From an uncultured Clostridia bacterium (lineage in GTDB: Bacteria; Bacillota; Clostridia; Oscillospirales; Ruminococcaceae), in the NCBI GenBank assembly GCA_937901465.1, contig CALGTU010000093.1, forward strand, positions 1-8,045: a DNA stretch of 8,045 bases. The letters are read 5' to 3'. The translations under genes were made by a program, and so were the position numbers. Shown piece by piece: positions 1 through 5,743 of this stretch (within the stretch, counting starts at the first letter, position 1; each line of letters opens with the position of its first letter). Below the pieces are notes generated by a model, which worked only from the letters and a program-made list of their open reading frames with translations, was not told the DNA's origin and ran no database searches.

Positions 1-215
1 CCAGAAGATGAACCATCTTTATTAATTTGTCTGAATTTGATACCCAATAAAACTTCTGCAAATTTTAATGCCATTGAAAAAATTCCAGCAATAATCATCC
101 AAAAAATTACTCCAGGACCGCCTATTGATACTGCAGCAGCTGAGCCAGCAACATTTCCTATCCCTGCTGAAGCAGATATAGTTGCACTTAAAGCTTGAAA
201 AGAAGACAATTCTCC
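1..215 (-). CDS. Sodium:alanine symporter (AGCS family) internal fragment, no start, runs off the window
   Basis: This frame reads from GELSSFQALSATISAS through GIGNVAGSAAAVSIGGPGV, IFWMIIAGIFSMALKF and AEVLLGIKFR to INKDGSSSG at the window edge. It matches the family pattern GExSxFQAL, GxGNIAG, GGPGAxFWM, K(Y/F)xExxLxxKYR of AGCS amino acid:cation symporters. These are inner-membrane proteins importing alanine or glycine with Na+. About 71 residues are visible, covering a hydrophobic glycine-rich helix and the next membrane helix. The N-terminal part of the family, including the first membrane segment before GELSSFQAL, is absent. No start codon or SD belongs to this frame: upstream it meets the hisE start in another frame and then a TGA at 239-237. 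It is therefore a fragment joined to the operon. Family call is strong; the junction may be an artefact. Confidence 0.85.
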
Positions 216-262
216 CTTTTTCTTTCTTTGATAACCTCAAAGATTTCTTCATAAACTGTCAT
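188..262 (-). pseudogene. hisE: Truncated phosphoribosyl-ATP pyrophosphohydrolase start (hisE), broken by a junction
   Basis: The ATG at 262 begins MTVYEEIFEVIKERK, which resembles the N-terminal helix of HisE. This is the enzyme that hydrolyses PR-ATP to PR-AMP and is normally about 90-110 aa, continuing with a GSYT-YLFEKG-type segment. Here the frame continues as RENCLLFKL and stops at 190-188 after 24 codons. The expected GSYT/LFEKG and KKxGEE motifs are missing in every frame. The DNA after about position 215 instead encodes the interior of a sodium:alanine symporter in the -1 frame. Position directly after hisI and a strong SD support the hisE reading. The identification rests on only about 15 residues plus context, so it is good but not certain. 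A functional hisE would have to exist elsewhere if this junction is real. Confidence 0.68.
212..221. other. Junction between hisE start and symporter fragment in a purine-rich run
   Basis: On the minus strand the sequence around the switch is AAAGAAAGAAAAAGGGAGAA. HisE-like coding is in one frame up to the A5 run, and AGCS coding begins at the GGA of 215-213 in the -1 frame. The low-complexity run could be shared by both parent sequences and so have served as the joining point. The exact breakpoint cannot be placed within this run. Confidence 0.6.
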
Positions 263-263
263 T

Positions 264-611
264 TTATTTTTCCTCCTCATTATATATTTCATTGAAAAAA
301 CAACTATACGAACCTGTATGACAAGCAACGCCTGTCTGCTCAACATTTACAAGCAAAGTATCATTATCACAATCTCCATAAATCGAAATAACTTTCTGAA
401 GATGCCCTGATGTAGCGCCTTTATTCCAGTATTCCTTACGAGAACGGCTCCAGAACCATGTATAACCCGTTTCAAGAGTTTTTTTCAAACTTTCTTTATT
501 CATATAAGCAAGCATAAGAACCGTTTTAGTATTGATCTCGTAACAGATAGCAGGGATAAGTTCACCTTTTTCAAAAAATTTATCAAGGTCATTCAAATCA
601 ATCTTAACCAT
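264..611 (-). CDS. hisI: Phosphoribosyl-AMP cyclohydrolase HisI (monofunctional)
   Basis: HisI opens the adenine ring of phosphoribosyl-AMP to give ProFAR, the third pathway step. The protein is 115 aa and contains only the cyclohydrolase domain, with no C-terminal HisE fusion. Family motifs are VLMLAYMN (31-38), WSRSRKEYWNKGATSGH (54-70) and GDCDNDTLL (79-87). The aspartates D80, D82 and D84 fit the magnesium site, and C81, C97 and C104 the zinc site (VACHTGSYSCFF). The start ATG has AAAGGAGG 4 bases upstream and lies 10 bases after the deaminase-like gene. The end of the gene contains the ribosome binding site for hisE, which follows by one base. Confidence 0.96.
   Translation of the reverse strand: MVKIDLNDLDKFFEKGELIPAICYEINTKTVLMLAYMNKESLKKTLETGYTWFWSRSRKEYWNKGATSGHLQKVISIYGDCDNDTLLVNVEQTGVACHTGSYSCFFNEIYNEEEK
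272..278 (-). promoter_or_regulatory. Shine-Dalgarno site of the hisE remnant
   Basis: GAGGAGG within the last codons of hisI, 9 bases before ATG 262. Its strength shows that the following ATG is a genuine gene start, even though the reading frame soon breaks. Confidence 0.72.
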
Positions 612-621
612 AAATCCTCCT

Positions 622-1014
622 TTATATCCACCATTCAGGTGTCAACTCTCCAAGAGTAACAACTTGTCCTGATTTATAATCCAACATTATTTCAATATTT
701 TTATAACTTTCAGGCATGAGTTGTGTCATAAGTTCGCGACAGGCTCCGCAAGGCGCTCCCTTTCCTTCAACAGGAGGTATACACAAAACCCTGTCTATTT
801 CATATTCACCATTAGTTATCATATTAAATATAGCATTTCGTTCAGCACAAATTCCAAGTGTACAGCAAGTATCAATGCACACTCCTGTATAAATCTTTCC
901 TGATTTGCTAAGAACAGCTGCAGAAACTTCTCCTGCTGTGACAAAATCTGAAATTCGTTCGGGTTTCAAAACAGATTTTGCCGCCAAATACATTTCTTTC
1001 CATATATTGTCCAT
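622..1014 (-). CDS. Cytidine-deaminase-like zinc hydrolase of unknown substrate
   Basis: This 130-aa protein has the cytidine deaminase fold of the small homotetrameric class. The zinc and catalytic motifs are CAERNA (C56, catalytic E58) and PCGACREL (C89, C92), the three-cysteine arrangement of Bacillus-type Cdd. Against my recollection of B. subtilis Cdd, the ribose-contacting N-x-E motif (GCNIENA) appears here as GVCIDTC (44-50), giving C46 and D48. The FxVGA stretch is replaced by VTAGEVSAAV. It may therefore act on something other than cytidine or deoxycytidine; blasticidin-S-deaminase-like or an unknown amino-heterocycle are alternatives. ATG 1014 is chosen with AAAGGAG 6 bases upstream. 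The in-frame GTG at 1035 lies inside the GNAT gene and has no SD. hisI follows within 10 bases. Confidence 0.83.
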   Translation of the reverse strand: MDNIWKEMYLAAKSVLKPERISDFVTAGEVSAAVLSKSGKIYTGVCIDTCCTLGICAERNAIFNMITNGEYEIDRVLCIPPVEGKGAPCGACRELMTQLMPESYKNIEIMLDYKSGQVVTLGELTPEWWI

Positions 1015-1025
1015 AAAATTCTCCT

Positions 1026-1433
1026 TTACGTCCACAAAGAAGTTATAAACATCGGAGAAGACTTTTCTTCTCTTTTAAATCCGCAATTTTCATAGAAATT
1101 AAGTTCATCATTATATGCAACAAGAACTATACGAAGGTAATCAGAATATTTTTCTTTTACCATTTTAACAAGAGTTCTACCTATTTTATTTCCGTGGTAA
1201 TCTGGGTTAACAAGAAGATAATGAACATAAGCGGTCATTATTCCGTCATCCATAGCACAAATCATTCCAATAAGTTTGTCACCATCCCATGCGGAATAAA
1301 CAGTTTCGAAATTCTTCATAGCGACAACGAGTTTTTCAGGATAATGTCCCGATGACCACTTGACAGAAAGAAATAAATCTTCTAATTCTTCTTTAGAAAA
1401 ATCATGGATATCTTTATAAATAATATTTTCCAT
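1026..1433 (-). CDS. Small GNAT-family N-acetyltransferase between hisF and the deaminase-like gene
   Basis: This is a 135-aa single-domain GNAT protein, not related in detail to the other acetyltransferase in the operon. A central strand pair (SAWDGDKLIGMICAMDDG, 47-64) precedes motif A, HYLLVNPDYHGNKIGRTLVK (71-90). The C-terminal YNDELNFYENCGFK (107-120) is the usual motif B. The acetyl-CoA loop reads H-G-N-K-I-G instead of the common Q/R-G-x-G-x-G, so a lysine replaces one glycine and a histidine replaces the Gln/Arg. The fold still looks intact, but loop chemistry may differ. It starts 16 bases after hisF, with TAGGAGT 7 bases before the ATG. The deaminase-like gene follows within 11 bases. 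Substrate unknown. Confidence 0.85.
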   Translation of the reverse strand: MENIIYKDIHDFSKEELEDLFLSVKWSSGHYPEKLVVAMKNFETVYSAWDGDKLIGMICAMDDGIMTAYVHYLLVNPDYHGNKIGRTLVKMVKEKYSDYLRIVLVAYNDELNFYENCGFKREEKSSPMFITSLWT

Positions 1434-1449
1434 ATAATTTACTCCTATT

Positions 1450-2205
1450 TTATCTTACAGGTATTCCCTTTTCACGACAATGTTTTTTCACATCGCCTAC
1501 TGTAAGTTCTTTAAAATGGAACAGTGATGCCGCAAGTGCTGCTGACGCATTTGTTTTTTCAAACACTTCAGAAAAATGTTCAAGAGAACCACATCCACCG
1601 CTTGCAATTACTGGAATTTTAACAACAGAACATACAGCGTTAAGAAGTTCAAGGTCGAAACCCTTTTTAACTCCGTCTGTATCCATAGAAGTAAGAAGTA
1701 TTTCTCCTGCACCAAGTTCTTCAGCTTTTTTAGCCCACTCAACAGCATCAATACCCATATCTATTCTTCCGCCGTTTACAACAACTGTAAACCCTCCATC
1801 TTCTCTGCGTTTAGCATCAATAGCGACAACAACACACTGAGAACCGAAGATATCAGCCGCTTCTCTTATAAGTTCTGGATTTCTTACAGCAGATGAATTA
1901 ACAGAAACTTTATCGGCACCTGCTCTTAACGTTTCTCTGAAATCATCGATAGTCTTTATTCCACCACCTACTGTTAAAGGAACAAAAACTTTCTTCGCTG
2001 TATTTCTTACAACTTCAAGCATAGTCCCTCTGCCTTCGTGAGTAGCAGTTATATCAAGGAATACAATTTCATCAGCGCCTTGTGCATCATATTCAGCAGC
2101 ACATTCAACAGGATCACCAACTTCTTTTATTCCTACAAAATTAACGCCTTTAACTACCTTTCCATCACGAACATCAAGGCAAGGTATTATTCTTTTAGCA
2201 AGCAT
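1450..2205 (-). CDS. hisF: Imidazole glycerol phosphate synthase, cyclase subunit HisF
   Basis: HisF is the (beta/alpha)8 synthase half of IGP synthase. It uses ammonia from HisH to convert PRFAR into imidazole glycerol phosphate and AICAR, the latter returning to purine synthesis. The 251-aa length is standard. Catalytic aspartates D11 (RIIPCLDV) and D130 (VVVAIDAK) fall at the same numbers as in the well-studied Thermotoga enzyme. The phosphate loops TVGGGIK (78-84) and ASGGCGS, and the LLTSMDTDGVKKG segment, are also present. The start ATG overlaps the stop of the upstream GNAT gene by one base, with GGAGGT 6 bases before it. HisF synthesis is therefore probably coupled to translation of that acetyltransferase gene. 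Confidence 0.97.
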   Translation of the reverse strand: MLAKRIIPCLDVRDGKVVKGVNFVGIKEVGDPVECAAEYDAQGADEIVFLDITATHEGRGTMLEVVRNTAKKVFVPLTVGGGIKTIDDFRETLRAGADKVSVNSSAVRNPELIREAADIFGSQCVVVAIDAKRREDGGFTVVVNGGRIDMGIDAVEWAKKAEELGAGEILLTSMDTDGVKKGFDLELLNAVCSVVKIPVIASGGCGSLEHFSEVFEKTNASAALAASLFHFKELTVGDVKKHCREKGIPVR

Positions 2206-2708
2206 TATTTAACCTCCGTTTTTATGACCATATTGCATCGATCCCATAGTTCATCTTTATAACCAAAAACTAAACAATCTGTTTTTCTTTCTACAAATCC
2301 GATGCTTTTATAGCATTTAACAGCACCGATATTCTGAGAAAAAACATTAAGTTGAACTGCATCTGCTTTTGTTTCGTAAAAAGCATATTCCAATGCAATT
2401 TTCAACATTTCTTTTCCGTAACCTTTACCACGTAATTCGGGATCAATCATAACAAATTTCAGCATACCTTCATTTGTTTCTTTATTTAAAGAATAACAGA
2501 AAAATCCTGCAGGTCTTCCATCTGACAAAGTAACTACATATGGACTATCTCCACAACGATTAGCTATATCTTGCATTACATAATAAAAATTTTCTTTATC
2601 TATCGGATACTGTATGATATTCGCACACCACATAGCATGTTCACGTGGTTCAGTTATCCAATCCTTTATAATATCAAAATCACTATCGTTAAATGGTCTG
2701 AGTTTCAT
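2205..2708 (-). CDS. GNAT-family N-acetyltransferase (RimJ/RimL-like), inserted between hisA and hisF
   Basis: This is a 167-aa protein of the GNAT superfamily, which transfers acetyl groups from acetyl-CoA to amines. The acetyl-CoA pyrophosphate loop is motif A: FVMIDPELRGKGYGKEML at residues 85-102, with RGKGYG at 93-98. The C-terminal stretch NVFSQNIGAVKCYKSIGF (121-138) is the usual GNAT motif B of RimJ/RimL-like enzymes. The substrate cannot be told from sequence; protein N-termini, amino acids, small amines or antibiotics are all possible. I set the start at ATG 2708 (AAGGTGA 7 bases upstream, overlapping the hisA stop) rather than ATG 2729 inside hisA, which lacks a good SD. Its stop overlaps the hisF start by one base (TAATG), so it is translated as an integral part of the operon. 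Fold assignment is firm and function unknown. Confidence 0.88.
   Translation of the reverse strand: MKLRPFNDSDFDIIKDWITEPREHAMWCANIIQYPIDKENFYYVMQDIANRCGDSPYVVTLSDGRPAGFFCYSLNKETNEGMLKFVMIDPELRGKGYGKEMLKIALEYAFYETKADAVQLNVFSQNIGAVKCYKSIGFVERKTDCLVFGYKDELWDRCNMVIKTEVK
2212..2217 (-). promoter_or_regulatory. Shine-Dalgarno site of hisF within the GNAT gene
   Basis: GGAGGT lies in the last codons of the GNAT gene, 6 bases before the hisF ATG at 2205. Stop and start share one A (TAATG), a classic reinitiation arrangement. Confidence 0.75.
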
Positions 2709-2715
2709 ATCAATC

Positions 2716-2722
2716 TCACCTT
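2716..2722 (-). promoter_or_regulatory. Shine-Dalgarno site fixing the start of the GNAT gene after hisA
   Basis: AAGGTGA, overlapping the TGA stop of hisA, lies 7 bases before ATG 2708. This favours that ATG over the upstream in-frame ATG at 2729. Confidence 0.68.
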
Positions 2723-3441
2723 TCGGCATAATCTATAGCTTCTTTAAGATTTAAAGTGCCCTTGTAAATCGATTTACCGCAGATAGTTCCATAAAGTCCC
2801 ATTTCCTTACAAGCAATAATATCATTCATTGTATGAACTCCACCACTTGCGACAATATTCGCTCTGCCTTCAGTTGCATCAGCAAGAGCTTTTAACTGCT
2901 GGACATTAACACCACTGAGCGTTCCGTCCTTAGAAATATCTGTAAATATAAAATACTTCACGCCAACTTCTATCATCTTATTCGCAAGATCTATATAATT
3001 TACATCTGAACTTTCAAGCCAGCCTTCAGTAGCAACCATTTCGTTCATAGCATCTATTCCGACAACAATCTTTTCGCTACCGAATTTTTCAACAGCATCG
3101 CTTACAAGTTTTGGATTTTTAAGTGCAACAGAACCAAGAATAACTCTTGTAATCCCCATTTTAAGATATTCATCTATAGTTTCAAGACTGCGTATTCCTC
3201 CGCCAAGTTCAACCTTGAGATTTGTCTTTTCGGCAACATCAGTATATATTTTTGTATTTACAGGTCTGCCCTCTTTTGCACCATCAAGGTCAACCATATG
3301 TATCCACTTTGCTCCTGCATCCTCAAACCCTTTCGCAGTTTCAAGATAATCAGATGCAACCTTTTCAACAGTAGAAAAATCGCCCTTGAAAAGTCTTACG
3401 CAGTTCCCGTCTTTTATATCAATTGCAGGTAAAATAATCAT
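2716..3441 (-). CDS. hisA: ProFAR isomerase HisA
   Basis: HisA, 1-(5-phosphoribosyl)-5-[(5-phosphoribosylamino)methylideneamino]imidazole-4-carboxamide isomerase, catalyses an Amadori rearrangement of ProFAR to PRFAR. It is a 241-aa (beta/alpha)8 barrel with the internal half-barrel repeat shared with HisF. D8 (LPAIDIKDG) and D130 (VVGIDAM) are the catalytic aspartates. Phosphate-binding loops are seen as ELGGGIRS (78-85), ILGSVAL (101-107) and ASGGVH (198-203). The loop FTDISKDGTLSG (166-177) is typical of HisA. The start ATG has AAAGGA about 10 bases upstream, 26 bases after hisH, the widest intergenic gap in the window. The tryptophan-specific PriA alternative cannot be fully excluded by eye, but HisA fits the operon best. 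Confidence 0.95.
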   Translation of the reverse strand: MIILPAIDIKDGNCVRLFKGDFSTVEKVASDYLETAKGFEDAGAKWIHMVDLDGAKEGRPVNTKIYTDVAEKTNLKVELGGGIRSLETIDEYLKMGITRVILGSVALKNPKLVSDAVEKFGSEKIVVGIDAMNEMVATEGWLESSDVNYIDLANKMIEVGVKYFIFTDISKDGTLSGVNVQQLKALADATEGRANIVASGGVHTMNDIIACKEMGLYGTICGKSIYKGTLNLKEAIDYAER

Positions 3442-3467
3442 ATATTCTTTTCCTTTATTTGTTATTA

Positions 3468-4067
3468 TTAAAGCTTTGCAAAATTCTCTAAAATTTTAAG
3501 CCCTGCTTTTCCACTCTTTTCAGGATGGAACTGTGCACCGTATACATATTTCCCATCAAAAACAAGTGCAGGAACTCTGTGTCCGTATTCACAGAATGCT
3601 GATATATTTTTATCTTCACACTCTGCCTTATACGAATGAACAAAATAAACATATTCATCCTTTGAAAGTCCACTGAGTAACGGACAATCATTAAGAATTT
3701 CGAGTTTATTCCATCCGATATGAGGAATACTCAACTCTGGTTCTATCATTTTATTGACAGTTCCTTTTATAAGTGAAAGGCCCTCTGTCTCTTCAAATTC
3801 ATATCCCTTATCAAAAAGAAGTTGCATACCAAGGCAAATGCCAAGAAAAGGTTTTTTCTGAGATTCTTCTTTAATAACTTCAATAAGTCCGCTTTCTTTA
3901 AGCTTGCTCATAGCCCAGGGAAACGCACCTACTCCGGGGAGAATTATTCTGTCAGCCAAACGAATTTCTTCTTCATTATTTGTAAGTTTGCTTTCAAGAC
4001 CTATGAAATCAAGTGCATTTTTTACGCTAAATATATTTCCCGCACCATAATCAATAATCGCAATCAT
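3468..4067 (-). CDS. hisH: Imidazole glycerol phosphate synthase, glutaminase subunit HisH
   Basis: HisH is the class-I glutamine amidotransferase half of IGP synthase. It hydrolyses glutamine and channels ammonia through the HisF barrel. The 199-aa length is typical. The catalytic triad is C78 in LGICLGMQ, H181 and E183 in AQFHPEKS. The oxyanion region (LPGVGAF, 43-49) and the PHIGWN loop (115-120) found in HisH proteins are also present. The ATG directly follows the hisB stop with no spacing, and its ribosome binding site (AGGGAG, about 8 bases upstream) lies within the end of hisB, suggesting coupling. Its partner hisF lies two genes downstream, beyond hisA and a GNAT gene. Confidence 0.96.
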   Translation of the reverse strand: MIAIIDYGAGNIFSVKNALDFIGLESKLTNNEEEIRLADRIILPGVGAFPWAMSKLKESGLIEVIKEESQKKPFLGICLGMQLLFDKGYEFEETEGLSLIKGTVNKMIEPELSIPHIGWNKLEILNDCPLLSGLSKDEYVYFVHSYKAECEDKNISAFCEYGHRVPALVFDGKYVYGAQFHPEKSGKAGLKILENFAKL

Positions 4068-4646
4068 TTATAATACTCCCTTTGTAGAAAGAACTCCGCC
4101 CCTGTTTTCACAAATAGCATCTTTTATAGCATGTGCAACCGCCTTAAATATAGCTTCACACTTGTGGTGATCGTTGCTTCCGTATTTAAGATTTATATGA
4201 AGAGTAATTCCTGCATTAAAAGCAAATGCTCTGAAAAATTCTTCAGTAACCTGAGTATCAAAATCACCTATTTTATCATCAGAAAAATCGGCATTAAACA
4301 TAAGAAAAGGTCTTCCGCTTACATCAATAGATGCTTCAGCAAGTGCTTCATCCATAGGGATTGAAGCAAAACCATAACGATTTATTCCTGATTTATCTCC
4401 AAGTGCCTCGGCAAAAGCCTTACCTAAAACTATTCCTGTATCTTCAACTGTATGATGGCAATCAACAAGTAAATCTCCTACTGTTTCAAGACAGAGACCT
4501 ATTCCACTATGTACAGCAAAGGAATTAAGCATGTGATCAAAAAATCCTATTCCAGTAGAAACAGACACTTTGTCAGCGGTATCGAGATTTAAAGAAAGTT
4601 TTATATCTGTTTCCTTAGTTTTTCTGTTTATTTCGGAAATTCTCAT
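4068..4646 (-). CDS. hisB: Imidazoleglycerol-phosphate dehydratase HisB (monofunctional)
   Basis: HisB dehydrates imidazole glycerol phosphate to imidazole-acetol phosphate, using a di-manganese site in a 24-subunit assembly. The 192-aa protein is the dehydratase alone. The N-terminal histidinol-phosphatase domain of the enterobacterial fusion is absent. Two pseudo-repeat metal motifs are seen: DCHHTVED at residues 62-69 and NDHHKCEA at 158-165. H38 (FFDHML) and the usual C-terminal STKGVL are also present. I chose ATG 4646 because AGAGGTG precedes it by 6 bases. An in-frame GTG at 4655 lies within that SD. It follows hisC by 18 bases and abuts hisH exactly. Confidence 0.97.
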   Translation of the reverse strand: MRISEINRKTKETDIKLSLNLDTADKVSVSTGIGFFDHMLNSFAVHSGIGLCLETVGDLLVDCHHTVEDTGIVLGKAFAEALGDKSGINRYGFASIPMDEALAEASIDVSGRPFLMFNADFSDDKIGDFDTQVTEEFFRAFAFNAGITLHINLKYGSNDHHKCEAIFKAVAHAIKDAICENRGGVLSTKGVL

Positions 4647-4652
4647 ATTTAA

Positions 4653-4659
4653 CACCTCT
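4653..4659 (-). promoter_or_regulatory. Shine-Dalgarno site fixing the hisB start
   Basis: AGAGGTG ends 6 bases before ATG 4646. Its GTG is in frame with hisB and would add three residues (MLN) if miscalled as a start. Confidence 0.72.
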
Positions 4660-4664
4660 TATTT

Positions 4665-5726
4665 TTACTTAATATTTTTAAGAATGTTTTTAAGTGAAGA
4701 AAGTAATTCTTTATTTTCTTCCATACTACCTGCTGTGATTCTGATATACCCACCCATATATCTTATCGCGATAGAACATTTAAGAAGTTCATCAAAAATA
4801 ACTTTTGCATTTTCTGATTTGATGAATACAAAATTCGTGACAGTAGGATAAACATACCCAAGTGATGAATATTCTTCAGACAATTTAGTTATTTCAGAAT
4901 AAAGATAATCTCTGCTTTCGATTATAGATTTTAAATTATCAGAAAGAAAATCTTTTTTCGAAAGAACAATTTTACCTATAACTTGTGAAACTGCATCACA
5001 ATTATATGGAGATTTGGCTGCACGTAAGGCTTTAGTAATCTTTTCTCCTGCAACAGCAAACCCAAGTCTTACAGATGCCATTCCTATTGCTTTTGAACAG
5101 GTTTTAAGAATAATAAGATTGTCATATTCCTGAACTTCATTTAAAACACTCTGATTCCAAAAATCCATATAAGCTTCATCAAGAATAACAAGTGCATCTG
5201 TTCCCTTTATAATTTTTTTCACATCTTCTTTCATAATACCGACAGATGTTGGATTACAAGGATTTGAAAAAACTATAGCTTTAGCTTTATTAACATTTAC
5301 AAAACCTAAAAGATCATCAATATCTATTGATAAATCATCGTTTTTATCATACACAAGAACATCATTTTCATAAAGACTTCCATAAAACGCATACATCGAA
5401 AAATCAGGTTTCAATGTAACAATTCTATCGCCTTTTTCGAGAAAACAACTTGAGATTATGCTTATAAGTTCATCCGAACCATTACCGGCAGTAACATATT
5501 CACTTGACACGTCAAAAAAATCAGCAAACGCTTTTACAGTATCTGTAGCATAGGGGTCAGGGTAACGATTAAAATCAAGTTTAAAAAGCGCATCTGAAAT
5601 TTCAGATTTTATCTCATCATTCAGATTTATAAACGACTCATTGGCATCAAGTCTGATTTTATAAGTTTCAGTTATTGGTTCATAAGGAACCAGTTTGGAA
5701 AGTTTCGAATTGAGTTCGTAAGACAT
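4665..5726 (-). CDS. hisC: Histidinol-phosphate aminotransferase HisC
   Basis: HisC is a PLP-dependent fold-type I aminotransferase. It converts imidazole-acetol phosphate + glutamate to L-histidinol phosphate + 2-oxoglutarate. The protein is 353 aa, a normal length. Visible hallmarks are LDANES near residues 26-31, RYPDP at 54-58 and GNGSDELI at 81-88 (phosphate-cup region). PLP-binding positions include N155/N158 in SNPCNPT and D183 in DEAYMDF. The Schiff-base lysine is K212 in KTCSKAIGMASVRLGF, and R329 sits in YIRITAG. Position inside the his operon separates it from related aromatic or cobalamin-pathway aminotransferases. The start ATG is preceded by TAGGAGA with about 9 bases of spacing, 17 bases after the hisD stop. 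Confidence 0.95.
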   Translation of the reverse strand: MSYELNSKLSKLVPYEPITETYKIRLDANESFINLNDEIKSEISDALFKLDFNRYPDPYATDTVKAFADFFDVSSEYVTAGNGSDELISIISSCFLEKGDRIVTLKPDFSMYAFYGSLYENDVLVYDKNDDLSIDIDDLLGFVNVNKAKAIVFSNPCNPTSVGIMKEDVKKIIKGTDALVILDEAYMDFWNQSVLNEVQEYDNLIILKTCSKAIGMASVRLGFAVAGEKITKALRAAKSPYNCDAVSQVIGKIVLSKKDFLSDNLKSIIESRDYLYSEITKLSEEYSSLGYVYPTVTNFVFIKSENAKVIFDELLKCSIAIRYMGGYIRITAGSMEENKELLSSLKNILKNIK

Positions 5727-5743
5727 AACGGGATTCTCCTATC

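Noticed and set aside
22..252. Open frame of 76 codons on the minus strand starting at ATG 252
   Set aside because: It is out of frame with both the hisE start and the symporter coding, has no SD, and its product is a cysteine- and asparagine-rich shadow. The real signals lie in the two other frames.
188..262. Programmed -1 frameshift joining the ATG at 262 to the symporter frame at A-AAA-AGG
   Set aside because: A -1 slip would give a continuous protein (ERKKGELSSFQ), but the heptamer is not a canonical X-XXY-YYZ site. The N-terminal residues look like HisE rather than a symporter, and the symporter's first membrane segment would still be missing.
622..1014. Calling this gene blasticidin-S deaminase or cdd outright
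   Set aside because: The zinc motifs are shared by the whole fold family and the substrate-pocket residues fit neither assignment well enough by eye.
1576..1896. Plus-strand open frames across the his genes (also at 721-903, 2038-2262, 3822-4073, 4131-4364, 4570-4851, 6245-6616, 6677-7148)
   Set aside because: All are antisense to well-conserved his, GNAT or deaminase genes, with low-complexity Ser/Asn/Phe/Ile-rich products expected from reading AT-rich coding DNA backwards. No family motifs were seen.
3442..3467. Possible internal promoter or terminator in the hisH-hisA gap
   Set aside because: The 26 bases are AT-rich and hold the hisA ribosome binding site. No hairpin with a T-run and no spaced -35/-10 pair could be supported.
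3488..3691. Second minus-strand frame inside hisH (also 5878-6072 in hisD and 7796-7990 in hisZ)
   Set aside because: Off-frame shadows of conserved genes, with no SD and no recognisable motif.
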